Positions 24,208 to 36,600 of a stretch of 64,000 nucleotides of DNA are shown piece by piece. The notes under the pieces are model-generated. The model saw nothing but the letters and a program-made list of their open reading frames with translations. It had not been told where the DNA came from and ran no database searches. Numbering within the stretch: position 1 is the stretch's first letter; every line of letters begins with the position of its first letter. A program made the position numbers and the translations under genes. The stretch is from Combretum micranthum. Lineage: Eukaryota; Streptophyta; Magnoliopsida; Myrtales; Combretaceae. The DNA lies in the NCBI GenBank assembly GCA_024138025.1, contig JAMXBD010002763.1, forward strand, positions 62,001 to 126,000, given 5' to 3'.

Positions 24208-25294
24208 ACTTAAACTGTCACGCCCCGAAGGGTACCCTAAACGTGGCAGTCCGCCATATATAATATCAAGACTTAAGAATGACTACCTTAGTCATGCGAA
24301 AGCCTAGTATTTCATGTAAGGCATCTAGCACGGTAATAGGAGACACTTTTGGGAAGCATAGTTTAAGCAAGTAAAGATGAACATACGAGAATCCAGAAAT
24401 AAAATATATATCATTAATAACTAAAGGTCTATTACAGGATTTCTTAGGAGCATACCCCTACTAATCCCAAAGATCGTGATAGTCTTTACAACATCCAAAT
24501 ACTGTATTAAAGATTTCAAAGGAATTCTAATCTAAGTCTTCAAGTAGATTTCCTCCAAAACCTTTAATGGAAAACTTACACGGATATGGGGAGGCTCCAG
24601 GCACAAAATAGGTGTTCCTGAGAATACAAATACCTATAGGGGTGTAAGCTTATGGGCTTAGTGAGTAAATCCCAAAATTCATACTCAAAGTAAATTATCA
24701 ACCAAGTTTATTATTCAAAGATATGGAATGCAATAACCACGTGAGCATACAAGACATATGACTTTCCGGGAATCATATGTTGAATGAATTACGCCCTTCA
24801 TTCGAGGTTAGGTATTCAGGCTAATTACAGCCATAACTTTTAAAACACTTTTATAGATCTTACCGGCTCCTATACGCCATCAAAAACTTGTAGTTATTAC
24901 AGGCTCCTACTAGCCGCCAATTTACGTAGTTCTTATTGGCTCCTACTCGCCACTTACATGATATACCGGTTATGTCTACCACCACTATTATACACTTGTC
25001 CCACCAATTGTATAGTAGTGAATGAAATGTGACTCAATATATGAAGTGCATGCATAATTTTTTAATTAAAGTCTAGCAGTTATATTTATCTTCTTTCAAG
25101 TGAGCAACCAATTTCAAACACTTAAAGATAGTAATGTACAAACAACTTTATTACAAACAAATCAAGTTTCGATATACTTAATATTCTTTCAACATGTTAT
25201 CATACAACTTCCATTTGATTTTTGCCTAAATTCTAGTGCAACTAATTTTACAAGCACAATCATAAGTATAAAAAATAACAGGGAATAAACTCAC

Positions 25295-25391
25295 TCAGCC
25301 ATGATGACACCTTTCTTGAAATGGATGAGTGTTCGGGATTTCCACTAATCGTAGTAATCTTCGGGATACGAACAATCCTCCTCGAGATTAT
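25295..25391 (-). other. Candidate mini-exon with start codon, 5' LTR of element A
   Basis: On the minus strand the exon follows TCTTGATTAG and ends ATCATGGCTGA before GTGAGTTT. The ATG (25302-25300) is the only one in these 97 nt. The candidate first exon (about 26740 to 26647) contains none, so it would be the first start codon of a spliced leader. Confidence 0.45.
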
Positions 25392-26644
25392 CTAATCAAG
25401 AAGGATACCCAAAATGAGTATTTCATGAAGTTTCTCTTCTTGAAGATTCTAAACTTTTCTTAAAATCGTGGTAAAATCGTATAAGAGGAAATTCCAAATT
25501 AGAATGGCCATAACCTGCTCATTTTAACTCGGAATTTCGCAAATAATATATCATTTTCTACCTACTCAAAAAGATCTACCTATTTCTAAACTTAATTTCA
25601 ACAAACTAAGTCATTTGGGTTCCGAAAAAGCAGCGACCAGATTCTCTACGAATTTGCGAAAACTTGAGTTCCTCCTTTTAAAAAGGTTCACTTGAAGAGA
25701 TAGATTTTCCAAATATTTTATAAGCTTTTGAAAGGTATATGTAATGACTCATAACAAATGTATGAAGTAAATGAAGTTGTCTCAATTTATGAAAAAGTAA
25801 AGTCTTGAATGATGTTGAACTTGAGAATTTTTGAAATATTCATTTTACTTTGAAAAGATTTTGAGTTACTTGAAATGAGTATTTCTTTTCTAAATTTAAT
25901 TTCTTGTAATTTTTCTAAATTTCTAAAGAATGATTTTTATTTTTCTAAGCTTAAATTCCAACAACTTTTAAAAGTAATAACAATTTCATAAAAGAATATT
26001 TTTGTTTCTTGTGATTATTCCAAAAGAATTTCTAATACTTGATGAAAAATAAGCTTTTACAAACCTTTGGTTTATTTAGGAAAAATCATTTCTTGGCATT
26101 TTTATGAGTTTTTAAGAAAATCTCTATATTTATTTCTTAGAAAAGAATCTTTAGTTTAAGAAAACACTTCCTCCTTTATTTTTGTTGAGACAAAATCATT
26201 ATGTTCATGCATGAATATGAATCATAAAATTATGGAAATGTAAAGAAACATAATAACTTGAAAGAATAAGCAATTAAAGGAATAAATCAAGTATTGGGAC
26301 CTTAGCTTCATCAAGGTACCCGGGACTAAGAAAAGACTAGTCCCTAAAAGAAAAGAAAATGTTTTGACTCGATGAGGACATGTCTAAGACTAGAAAGACT
26401 AGTCTTAAAAACAACTTGAAATTAAATAAATTGCAAGACAATGAGCTTATATGCTCTAAATAATATATATAGCTATATAGATATATTAGATAGTTAAGAA
26501 CATAAAGAAAACATGAAGGAGTTTAGATTATGAACAAAAACAAAGTATAAACCTATTGTTGCTTTCTTAACCTTCATGGTTTTAGAAAACACATACTAAG
26601 TTCATACTAAGTAGATGAACATATGAAAATCTTGAAGGCATATT

Positions 26645-26646
26645 AC
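26645..26646 (-). promoter_or_regulatory. Candidate first splice donor, 5' LTR of element A
   Basis: The minus strand reads TTTCTTTTAGGTAATATGCC or a close variant, about 120 nt downstream of the TATA box. Confidence 0.4.
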
Positions 26647-26765
26647 CTAAAAGAAAGAAAAAAGAGAACTTCTTATAAGAGACTTCTTGGAGAAATTTTG
26701 AGAGAGATTTGAGTATAGTAACTTTAGTGTAGAAGAAGTGTGAAAGAAGTGGAAGTATGATGGGG

Positions 26766-26773
26766 TATTTATA
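26766..26773 (-). promoter_or_regulatory. TATA box, 5' LTR of element A
   Basis: The minus strand reads CCTATAAATACCCC. The same box is present in the other LTR-A copies (14092-14099 minus, 30645-30652 plus) and in LTR-H (38996-39003 plus). Confidence 0.7.
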
Positions 26774-27471
26774 GGAAAATGTGGGAGATATTTTGTGTTA
26801 ATTAAATAAATAAAAAACAAAACAACTTAGAAAGAAAAAGAAGGGGGCCGACACAAATCTTGGTATAGGAGAGAGGAAAATTAATTTTTTTGTCTTTTGA
26901 TTAATTAAAAGTAAGAAATGAAAGATGTGAAATTGTATTTGAAATGAAAATGTGTAAGAAATAGGTGTATGGGTTGTAAGAATAGGTTGTAAGAAAAAGT
27001 AGAGATAGATGAATAGTGTAGAATAGTAGTAAATAGTGTAATGTAAAGTAGATATAACAATTTAAATACCGGTAGTAAGAAAATACGCGTATAAATGCGA
27101 TATCTGATATTTTTAGCTACCGAAAAATTATGAAATCGATATTTTTGAAAATCTTATATTTTTACGAGTCTAACTGTATATTCAGAATATTTTTACTATT
27201 CCGAGCCCCGGGACACGTTTTTCAAGAATTGTGTCCGATCGGGTTCAAAGAACACTTGAATTTCGAAATTTTGATATTTTTATATAACCTATAGCTATTA
27301 CGAACTATTATCGCTAATTATTCCAACTTCATTTTCTAAGGCTAAAGAAAACGGGAATGCCGGATCTAGAATCTAGGGTTTGTACTAGCCTTTTGTTGAC
27401 CTTTAGGTTTTCGATTGACTTTTAATTCTAAGATCAAACTTAAAATTAACCAAAAATTTTTGGGGTTTACA

Positions 27472-27687
27472 GATTATATTTAAGGGCTAACAAAAATGAG
27501 TTTAATTAAATAACTTAATTAATTAAATTGTTTAATTAAACCATAATTAATTTATAATGAAAATTAATATTATTTCAAGCTAAAAAAACTTTGTAATGAT
27601 TTTTATACAATTTTTTTATTTTGTGGGCTTAAAATATAATAATTTATTATAAATTAAACCTTTAAATGGGCAAAAATTTAGTGTTCA
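27472..27687 (-). mobile_element. LTR of element E, piece 3 (5' end)
   Basis: This resumes element E after the insertion of chromovirus A (duplication GATTA). It is AT-rich with TTAATTAAT repeats. The minus strand seems to start TGAACACTAAATTTTTGCCC at 27687, where similarity to the chromovirus LTRs begins on the other side. The start is inferred from that breakpoint. Confidence 0.4.
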
Positions 27688-28091
27688 TAGGTAGTAAAGA
27701 AAATACACATATAAATGCGATATATATAGTTTTTAGCTATCAAAAAATTACGAAACTGATATTTTTGGATTTCTCATGTTATTACGAGTTTATTGGTACA
27801 AACAGAATATTTTTACCGTCCGGTGTTCTCGGGCACGGTTTTCGAAAAATAATCCCGTTTGGATCCAAAAGACACGAGAAATCGATGTATCTGATATTTT
27901 TAAGCTCCCTTATGTTAATACGAACTATTATAAGCCATAATCTCAATTCCATTGTTTAGGGTTTGAGAACACGGGATTGCCATATCTAAACTCTAGGGTT
28001 TTGGCATAGGTTTTTGTTGACTAAGGTTTTCGGTTGACTTCCGGTTCTAGGATTTGCACTTAAGAACCATCGAATAATTTAGGGGTTTACA
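27688..28091 (-). mobile_element. Truncated chromovirus-type LTR (D), U3 end only
   Basis: On the plus strand it ends TTAGGGGTTTACA. About 400 bp match the U3 of LTR-A/C, including the blocks GCTATCAAAAAATTACGAAAC and GATATTTTTAAGC. Similarity stops at about 27690, where element E begins, so E probably inserted here and the rest lies beyond it. The LTR sits inside the 3' part of the P2 polyprotein (next bases TTATGTATAC align with coding sequence of element A at 15090). Confidence 0.65.
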
Positions 28092-29946
28092 TTATGTATA
28101 CTAGAAAGATTTGGACGTAATGCCAATCGTTACATTAAATCTCCTACTCTATCCAAGATCTCAAAATCTCTAATATACCGAGGACTTAATTTTCCTTAAT
28201 TTTATCCATGATGAAGACTCTTGATCGGATTCACTTTAAGGTACACATGATCTCCTTATTTAAATTGCAACTCCCTTCTCTTTAGATTTGTCCAGCTTTT
28301 TTGTTGATCTTGAGCTTCTTTCATCTTTTGTTTTATCACTACTACCTTATCTATTGTTTCTTGTACCAATTCAGGTCCAACAGCCATTCTCTCCAAATTG
28401 TCCCAAAATAATGGTGATCTACACTTTCGACCATAAAGCGCTTCATACGGTGGCCTTCCAATACTTGAGTAATAGTTGTTATTATACACGAATTCCACCA
28501 AAGGTTTCCCTTAAATTCCAATATACAAGATCTCAATATGTCTTCTAAAGTCTGTATAGTCCTCTTTGTCGATCCATCAGTTTGAGGATAATAAGCAGGA
28601 CTAAATTTTAGCTGTATCCCTAACACTTTTTGTAACCCGTTCTAGAATCTAGAAACAAAGCATAGACCTCTGTTCGATACTATGCTAGCTAGTATTCCAT
28701 GTAATCGAATGATCTCTTTAATATATATCCGTGCTAACTTTTCTAGTGGATATGTCATATTGATTGGTATAAAATTTGTTGATTTAGTGGGTCAATCTAC
28801 AACGACCCATACAACGTCATGCCCACCACTTGTCTTAGGTAGTGAACATACAAAGCCCATAGAGATGTGATCCCATTTCCATTCAGGAATAGGTAATGGC
28901 TTCAACAATCCTCTCGGCTTTTGGTGTTCAGCTTTAACTCTTTGACATACTTCACATTTAGCTACAAACTCCGCTACATTCTTTTTCATCCCGTTCCACC
29001 AATATGCACTTTTCAACTCCTTATATGTCTTCATTTCTCCAGGATGGATAGTATATCCAGAATTATGTGCCTCCTACATTAACTTCCATTGTAAATTTGA
29101 TCTATCGGGTACACACAGTCTATTACCCATTCTAAGGATTCCTTCATCATCTACTCGGAAATCCTTATACTTATCTTGTGGTATTTCTTAGATGATCTTT
29201 TGAAATTCTAAATCTTCTTTTTGATCTTCTTTGATCTATTGAAGTAGGGTAGGCTCCAAAATCAGATTTCCAAGTTCAGCTTCAAGACCTTACATGGTGA
29301 ATTCTAAGCTCATTCTTTCAAATTCCTTAATGAGTTCCTTTTGCTCGGTCAACATTGAGGCTACTTCTCCATAACTCTTCCCACTTAAAGCATCAGCAAC
29401 AGCATTCACTTTTCCTAGGTGATAATTGATTTCTAAATCATAATCTTTTATTAGCTCCAACCATCGTCGTTGCCTCACGTTCAACTCTTTTTGTGTGAAT
29501 ATATACTTCAAACTTTTATGATCAGTATAAATTTCACACCTTTGTCCATATAAATAGTGTTGCCAAATTTTGAGTGCAAAAACAATAGCAATTAATTCCA
29601 AATCATGAGTAGGGTAATTCATCTCATGGGGTTTCAATTGTCTAGAACTATATGCTATTACTTTTTCATTTTGCAATAATACGCATCCCAAACCATTTTT
29701 GGACGCATCACTGTATATAGCATATGGGTCGTGATCATTGGGTAAGACCAATATTGGTTCTGATATTAATCTCATTTTCAATTCCTGAAAACTCATTTCT
29801 CGTTTCTCATTCCATTCATAATTTTCATTTTTCTTCGTCAATTACATTAATGGTCTCGTAATCTTTGAGAAATCTCGTACAAATTTCCTATAGTATCCTG
29901 CTAATCCTAAGAAACTTCTTATTTCAATAACTGTCTTAGGTCTTTT
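28092..29946 (-). pseudogene. Second chromovirus (P2): RNase H and integrase, broken
   Basis: The 183-codon frame at 29290-29841 is a good RNase [15 protein letters not shown] (Asp45), DLELIAIV (Glu82) and YTDHKSL (Asp107). Integrase follows in pieces: CEVCQRVKAEHQKP zinc tail and core start at 28792-29034, C-terminal core at 28256-28626. The motif that normally reads MDFV is MGFV, so the first catalytic Asp is lost, and TKRT replaces the catalytic Glu by Lys. The frame is cut on the right by a solo LTR-A (duplication CTTTT) and on the left by LTR D. It resembles element A but is clearly another lineage. Confidence 0.9.
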
Positions 29947-30644
29947 TGTAAATCCCCGAAAATTTTGGATTCGAATTATAGTTTAAACCCCAATCGGAAG
30001 TCAACCGGATTTTCAAGAGTCAACAAAACCCTAGTTTATCGTAACCGCTTAAGTCCGGTATTGCCGTTTTCTTTAGCCCTAGAAAACGAAGTTGGAATAA
30101 TTAGCTACAGTAGTTCGTAATAGCTATAGGTTACGTAAAAATATCAGTTTTGCAAAATTCAAGTGTCCTTAGAACCCTATAGGATACAGTTCTCGAAAAA
30201 CGTGTTACGAAGCTTGGAATAGGAAAAATATTCCGAATATATCGTTAGACTCGTAAAAATATAAGATTTCCAAAAATATCAATTTCGTAATTTTTTGGTA
30301 GCTAAAAATATCAGATATCGCATTTATACGCGTATTTTCTTACTACCGACATTTAATTGTCATGTCTACTTTATATTACACTATTTTCTACTATTCTACA
30401 CTATTCATCTATCTTTATTTTTTCTTACAACCTATTCTTACAACCCATACACCTATTTCTTACACATTTTCATTTCCAATACAATTTCACATCTTTCATT
30501 TCTTACTTTTAATTAACAAAATAACAAAAAAATAAAATTTTCCTCCCCCATTACATCAAAGTAGCGCCGGCCCCCTTCTTTTTCTTTCCCATTTGTTTTG
30601 TTTTTCATTTATTTAATTAACACAATTTATCTCCCATATTTTCC

Positions 30645-30652
30645 TATAAATA
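30645..30652 (+). promoter_or_regulatory. TATA box of the solo LTR-A
   Basis: CCTATAAATACCCCC. It lies about 127 bp upstream of the candidate donor TTTTAGGTAATATG. Confidence 0.65.
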
Positions 30653-31060
30653 CCCCCATACCTTCACTTCTTTCATACAACTTCTTTACTAAAGTTACTC
30701 TCTCAAAATCTCTCAAGAATTCTCTCCAAGAAGTCTCTTACAAGAAGTTCCTCTCTTCTTCTTTCTTTTAGGTAATATGCCTTCAAGAATTTCCTATGTT
30801 CATCTACTAGTATGAACTTAATATAAGTTTTCTAAAACCATGTAGGTTAAGAAAGCAACAATAGGTCATACTTTTTTTGTTCATAATCACAATTCCTTTA
30901 TGTTCCTTTATGTTTCCTTTATGTTCATAACTATCTAAATATCTATATAGCTATATATATATATAATATTTAAGCATATAAGCTCATTGTCTTGCAATTT
31001 ATTTACCTTCCATGCAATTTATTTACTTCATTGCAATTTATTTAATTTCAAGATTGTTCT

Positions 31061-31170
31061 TAAGACTAGTCTTTCTAGTCTTAGACTTGTCCTCATCAAG
31101 TCAAAACTTTTCTTTTCTTTTCTTTTCGGGACTAGTCTTTTCTTAGTCCCGAGGTACCTTGATGAAGCTA
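31061..31170 (+). other. Hairpin region in LTR-A
   Basis: An outer stem CATCAAG (31094-31100) / CTTGATG (31158-31164) encloses an inner stem GGGACTA (31128-31134) / TAGTCCC (31144-31150) with a 9-nt loop. The same structure with a compensating change is found in LTR-H at 39505-39584. Confidence 0.5.
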
Positions 31171-32078
31171 AGGTCCCAATACTTGATTTACTTTCTTATT
31201 TACTTAATCTTTCAAGTTATTATGTTCCTTTATATTTCTATAGTTTATGATTCATATTCATGCATGAACATAATGTTTTTGTCTCAACAAAAATAAATGA
31301 GGAAGTGTTTTCTTAAACTAAAGGTTCTTTTTAAATAAATGTAGAAAATAGATTTCTTAAAGAACTCATGAACATGCTTAGAAATTTTTTTTCTTAAATA
31401 AACAAAAAGTTTTATAAAAACTTATTTTTCATCAAGTATTAGAAATTCTTTTGGAATAATTACAAGAAACAAAAATATCATTTATTACTTTTAAAAAAGT
31501 TGTTGGAATCTAATTTTAGAAATCAAAACCACTCCTTAGGAATTTAAAAGTAATTACAAGAGATTAAATTTAGAAAAGGGAACATCCATAACTCAAGATC
31601 TCTTCAAAAGTAAAATGAACATTCCAACGAAATCTCAAGTTCAAAGTCTTCTAAAAACTTTACTTTTTCATAAATTGAGACAACACTATTTACTTCATAC
31701 ATTTGTTATGAGTCATTACATATATGTATATACCTTTCAAAAAGTTTACAAAATACTTGAAATATTCATCTTTTCAAATGAGCTTTATTTACAAGAAGGA
31801 AAACAAGTTTTTGCAAATTCGTGGCAAATATGGTCGCTGCTTTTTCGGAACCCAAACGACTTAGTTTTATGAAAATAAGCTTAGAAATACGTAGATCTTT
31901 TCAAGTAGGTAGAAAACGATATATTATATGTGAAATTCCGAGTTAAAATGGGTAAGTTATGGCCATTTTAAGTTGGAATTTCCTCTTATACGATTTTACT
32001 GCGATTTTAAGAAAAGTTTAGAATCTTCAAAAAGAGAAACTTCATGAAATACTCATTTCGGGTATTCTTCTTGATTAG

Positions 32079-32176
32079 ATAATCTCGAGGAGGATTGTTC
32101 GTATCCCGAAGATTACTACGATTAGTGGAAATCCCGAACGACACATCCATTTCAAGAAAGGTGTCATCATGGCTGA
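32079..32176 (+). other. Candidate LTR mini-exon, solo LTR-A
   Basis: It follows TTGATTAG and ends ATCATGGCTGA before GTGAGTTTAC. It is 98 nt long with one ATG. Confidence 0.42.
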
Positions 32177-33252
32177 GTGAGTTTACTCCCCGTTATTTTT
32201 TTCATACTCTTGATTGTGCTTGTAAAATTAGTTGCACTAGAATTTAAGCAAAATCAAAAGGAAGTGTATGATAATATGTTGAAAGAATACTAAGTATATC
32301 GAAACTCGATTTGTTTGTAATAAAGTTGTATGTGCATTAATATCTTGAAGTGTTTGAAATTAGTCGATCACTTGAAAGAAGTTAAATATAACTGCTAGAC
32401 TTTAATTAAGAAATTATTCATGCACTTCAATGTTGAGTCACATTTCACTCACTACTATACAATTGGTGGGACAAGTGTATAATAGTGGTGGTAGGCAGAA
32501 TCGGTATAACATGTAAGTGGTAAGTAGGAGCCGGTAAAAACTACAAAAATTGGTGACTAGTAGGAGCCTGTAATAACTACAAGTTTTTGATGGCGTATAG
32601 GAGCCGGTAAGATCTATAAAAGTATTTTTAAAAGTTGTGGCTGTAATTAGCCTGAATACCTAACCCCGAATGAAGGGCGTAATTCATTCAACATATGATT
32701 CCCGGAAAGTCATATGTCTTGTATGCTCACGTGGTTGTTGCATTCCATATGTTTGAATAATAAACTTGGTTGATAATTTACTTTGAGTATGAATTTTGGA
32801 ATTTACTCACTAAGCCATAAGCTTACACCCTATAGGTATTTGTATTTCAGGAACACCTATTTTTGTGCCCGAGGCCTCTCCGTATCCGTGTAAGTTTTAT
32901 ATTGAAGCTTTTGGAGGAAATCTACTCGAAGACTTAGATTAGAATTCCTTTGAAATCTTTAATGTAGTATTTTGGATGTTGTAAAGATTATCACGATCCT
33001 TGGGATTAGCGGGGGTATGCCCTAAGAAATCATGTAATAGACCTTTGGTTATTTATTATAAATATGTTTTATTTCTAGATTCTTTATATTCATTTTACTT
33101 GCTTAAACTATGCTTCCCAAAAGCGTCTCCTATTACCGTGCTAGACGCTTACATGTAATACTAAGGCTTTCGCATGACTAAGGTAGTCATTCTTAAGTCT
33201 TGATATTATATGTGGCGGCTGCCACGTTTAAGGTACCTTTCGGGGCGTGACA

Positions 33253-33645
33253 CTTTTCGATTCCACGATGATGACCTTTGTATGATCCATAGAAATTCCT
33301 TCTCCTAATATATTGTGTCCAAGGAGAGATATGCTTTTAAGCCAAAACTCATACTTTGACAATTTAGCATATAATTTATTATCCCTTAAATCTACAACAC
33401 ACTCCTCAAATGCTCTTCGTGTTTCCTCTAATGGTAAATATACCAATATCATCTATGAAAACAATTACACAAATATCTAATAATGGTCAAAAAATCCGAT
33501 TCATCAAGTCCATAAATACCGCTAGTGCATTAGTTAATCTGAATGGCATAACCAAAAATTGATAATGGCCATAGGGAGTTCGATATGCAATCTTGGGTAT
33601 ATCTTCTGCCTTGATCCCAATTTGATGGTATCCTGATTTGAGACA
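33253..33645 (-). pseudogene. P2 reverse transcriptase, C-terminal part
   Basis: Minus-strand pieces include VIVFIDDI near 33430-33480, with the catalytic DD pair, and the 74-codon frame 33228-33452 with [22 protein letters not shown]. The first bases of that frame lie in the neighbouring LTR. The segment continues the RNase H piece across the solo LTR-A and joins the RT N-terminus across the solo LTR-B. Several frame changes occur. Confidence 0.85.
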
Positions 33646-36600
33646 TGTAAACCCCAGTATTCTTTGTAGTTAAGTAAACCCTGGGAGTTGAAAAACGAAA
33701 CCCTAATCCAGTCCAGTTTAAGTCTAGTGAGAGAAGCTTAGAAACCCTAAATCGGCTTTCCTTCGGTTTTATAATAAAATAAGTTTTATAAAGTAAATGA
33801 ATATGAATGTTTTAAAGTATATTTTAACCTTAGAAGTTTTAAATTCGGGAATTTTTCAATTCCGGCCTTCCCAAGCTCGATTACGGAAAACGTGCCCCGG
33901 GACCACAAACTCAGAAAAATATTCCGGAATATTCATTAGAACTGAAATTTTATAAGGATTTCAAAAATATAAATTTTATAATTTTCCAGGCTATAAAAAT
34001 TTACAGTTATAGCATTTTTCCTGTGTTTTCTTTACAACCGGTAAAGTAGATGTCTTGTCTACTATTCACAAGTACAACCTACACTACACACTACTCATAC
34101 CCTATTCTTACATCCTTACAACTACTCATTACAATTTTCTTTTCAAGAAATTTTGTTTCCTAATTAATTAATACAATTATTACATTTTATTACATAAAAT
34201 ATAAATTTTATCAAATTTCAACTCTCTCTCTCCTCCCACACCCCACGGCCGGCACCCCCTCCAATTCCCCTCCTTTTTGTTTTTTTTTACTTTTTAATCA
34301 ATTAAAACCCTAATCTATTCATTATATAAGCTCTTTTCTCTCTCTCCTCATTTTCACTCTTTCAAATTTTAACAAAAGTTGAAAACCCTCTCCCTCTCCT
34401 CTCTAAGTTGCCGTGACACACACACCACATACAACACCTCACAAATTTATTTCATCTTCTTTTCTTCTTCAAATCATCCACTAGATGATGATTCCAAGCT
34501 TTGTTAGTCCTAAATCTTGTAATGGCAAGGCCATTCTTGTGTGTTTTCCACTTTTAATCCCAATGAGCATATGCTAGGGACATGAAAACACTAATACAAG
34601 AATATCAAGCCATCACAAGAAGTGGATCTACTGTTTAGAAGAGTTTTTGTTGGAATATCATCTTGTTCATGCATGTAAAGTAGAGATCTAGCATAGAAAG
34701 TTATGTTCATGCCATGAAACTCATGATTCATGCACTATATGTGGTAGATCTAGTGTTTAGACACTCATACCTTCATCTACATTTATGTTCATATGGTTAT
34801 TTTGAGCTTTCATGTACTAATGATCATAAAAGCTTAGCCTTGCATGTGTATAGATGTGTTAGATGATAGATCTTCATGTATATGAGGTAATATACTTGAA
34901 AAAGAAAAGATTTTTGCTAGAAATGTCTTATGAAAATTCGATGATTTTGGAACCCTATTTTAAAAACCACTAAAACCACTTTGAAACTCATATTTTACAT
35001 GACAAATGAAGGGTATATGTAATAGGTATCTCTAAGGAATAAATTTTACAAGTTTGAATGAGTTTAGGCACGAGTAATATGTAGAACAAGTAGTGGAGTT
35101 AGAATAGAAAATCTTGAGATAGTGATTAGTTTGTTAAATTCGTAATTTGGAGTAATGCCTACATAAACACCTAGTATTCAAGCTCAAATTGCAAGTTTTA
35201 TGAGTGAAATGAAGTCCTTAGGCAATAGATATAATAAAGCTTCAAATTTTGATGCATTAAACAAGTTTTCTCATAGGAAAAATGCAAGAAAAGAAAATTT
35301 CCAAAATTCGGATTATTGTGAAAAGCTTGTTTAAAAACATATTTGCCAAGCGAAAAATGTAGATTTTTATGCATGAATGAAGGTCATGGATAGTATAGAT
35401 GTTAAGGACTCATTTTCATTTAGATAGTAAATGAATCCTAAGAATAAGATCTTAAAAACCCTAGGGAATGCAAAGTTGGAAAGAATAGATTTTTAGAAAT
35501 GACCATCATGGAGTTTTATAATAATTAGGAGTTCATAAGAGTTCATCATCAAAAATCATCAAGACCATGCATATATCGAGCTCATTACATGACATTCATA
35601 TTCCATCTATATATGAATCATCAACTAGAAACATTTTTACTAAATGCGAAACAATTTTTCGGAAAAAGGAAAGTTACAGAACAGATCTGATCCCACTGTT
35701 CCGTAACCTTAATGTTTTCAAAACTTGAAAATAATATTAGAATTAGATATATCTTTCGAAATAGATAGAAATCGATATAAAATTTGTGAAATTCCGAGTT
35801 AAAATGACCAAGTTATGGTCGTTTTAAGTTGGAACTTCCGCAAATAGCGAGAATTCCGATTTTGTCTATTTAGATGCATAGCTTGAACTAGTTAAGTGAT
35901 GAGATTCTTATTAGGTTGTTCTTATTTGGTAGGTGATCCCGAGCACGATGATACCCTACCACTCGACTACTACTATTAAGAGACTGGCGTACCATGGCCG
36001 AGTGAGTATTACTTCCGATCTCAATTATTGCTTGTGATTGTAATGATAGTGGCATTAGTTGTTTAGGCAAAGATATAAAATGATTGTGCATGATGGGGTA
36101 TATGGAAATTATATACTTGTCTGCTGTTGATATGTGAAGTTGAACTTAAGGAATATCGAAACCGGGTGTTAAGCTGCTACTTGTATAGCAAAGAGTTATA
36201 ATTGATTGTCTGCGAATAATTGTTGGTCACCTAAAAGAATTAGATTAATCTATTATTGGACCTCAATTATAATTGAACTCATTCATATCAACGGGGATGG
36301 ACATTAGCATTTGTTGGTTTTTGTGACCCATAAAACGAATATGTTGGTTAATCGTAATCCATAAAACGAAATTGTTGGTTTTTCGTGACCCATAAAACGA
36401 ATAAGTTAGTTAATCGTGATCCATAAAATGAAATTGTTGGTTAATTGTGATCCATAAAACGAATTATTGTTCAGTTGATCGTGAGCTTAAACGGTGTCAT
36501 ACCGCAGGATTCGTTAATCTGCTAACCCGGGATGGAGGGCGCATGTCCATCCACATATGATTTCCGGCTGGTCATATGTTTTTTGAACTCATTTGCTTGA

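Larger units (their letters stand above)
11537..27471 (-). mobile_element. Full-length Ty3/gypsy chromovirus (Tekay/Del type), element A
   Basis: Two LTRs of 3260 and 3256 bp flank an internal region with, in minus-strand order, an iMet-type primer site, gag, protease, RT, RNase H, integrase, chromodomain and polypurine tract. The whole is flanked by GATTA (11532-11536 and 27472-27476). A 62-codon frame shared by the two LTRs (12420-12608 and 25100-25288) differs at two residues, while the outer ends differ more. The polyprotein has many frameshifts, integrase has lost a catalytic residue, and a 3.4-kb solo LTR-B sits in integrase, so the element is not autonomous. Confidence 0.95.
24216..27471 (-). 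repeat. 5' LTR of element A (LTR-A)
   Basis: It drives the minus-strand transcript. It contains a TATA box (26766-26773), a candidate donor (26646-26645), the mini-exon (25295-25391) with an intact ATG, and a hairpin region near 26310-26410. It ends next to the target duplication GATTA at 27472-27476. Confidence 0.94.
29947..33252 (+). mobile_element. Solo LTR-A inside the P2 RT gene
   Basis: It begins TGTAAATCCCCG and ends TCGGGGCGTGACA. It is 3306 bp and flanked by CTTTT (29942-29946 and 33253-33257). It carries a TATA box (30645-30652), donor (30772), hairpin (31061-31170), mini-exon (32079-32176) and acceptor (32849-32850). It lies in the opposite direction to the host element, and no internal genes are left. 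Confidence 0.93.
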
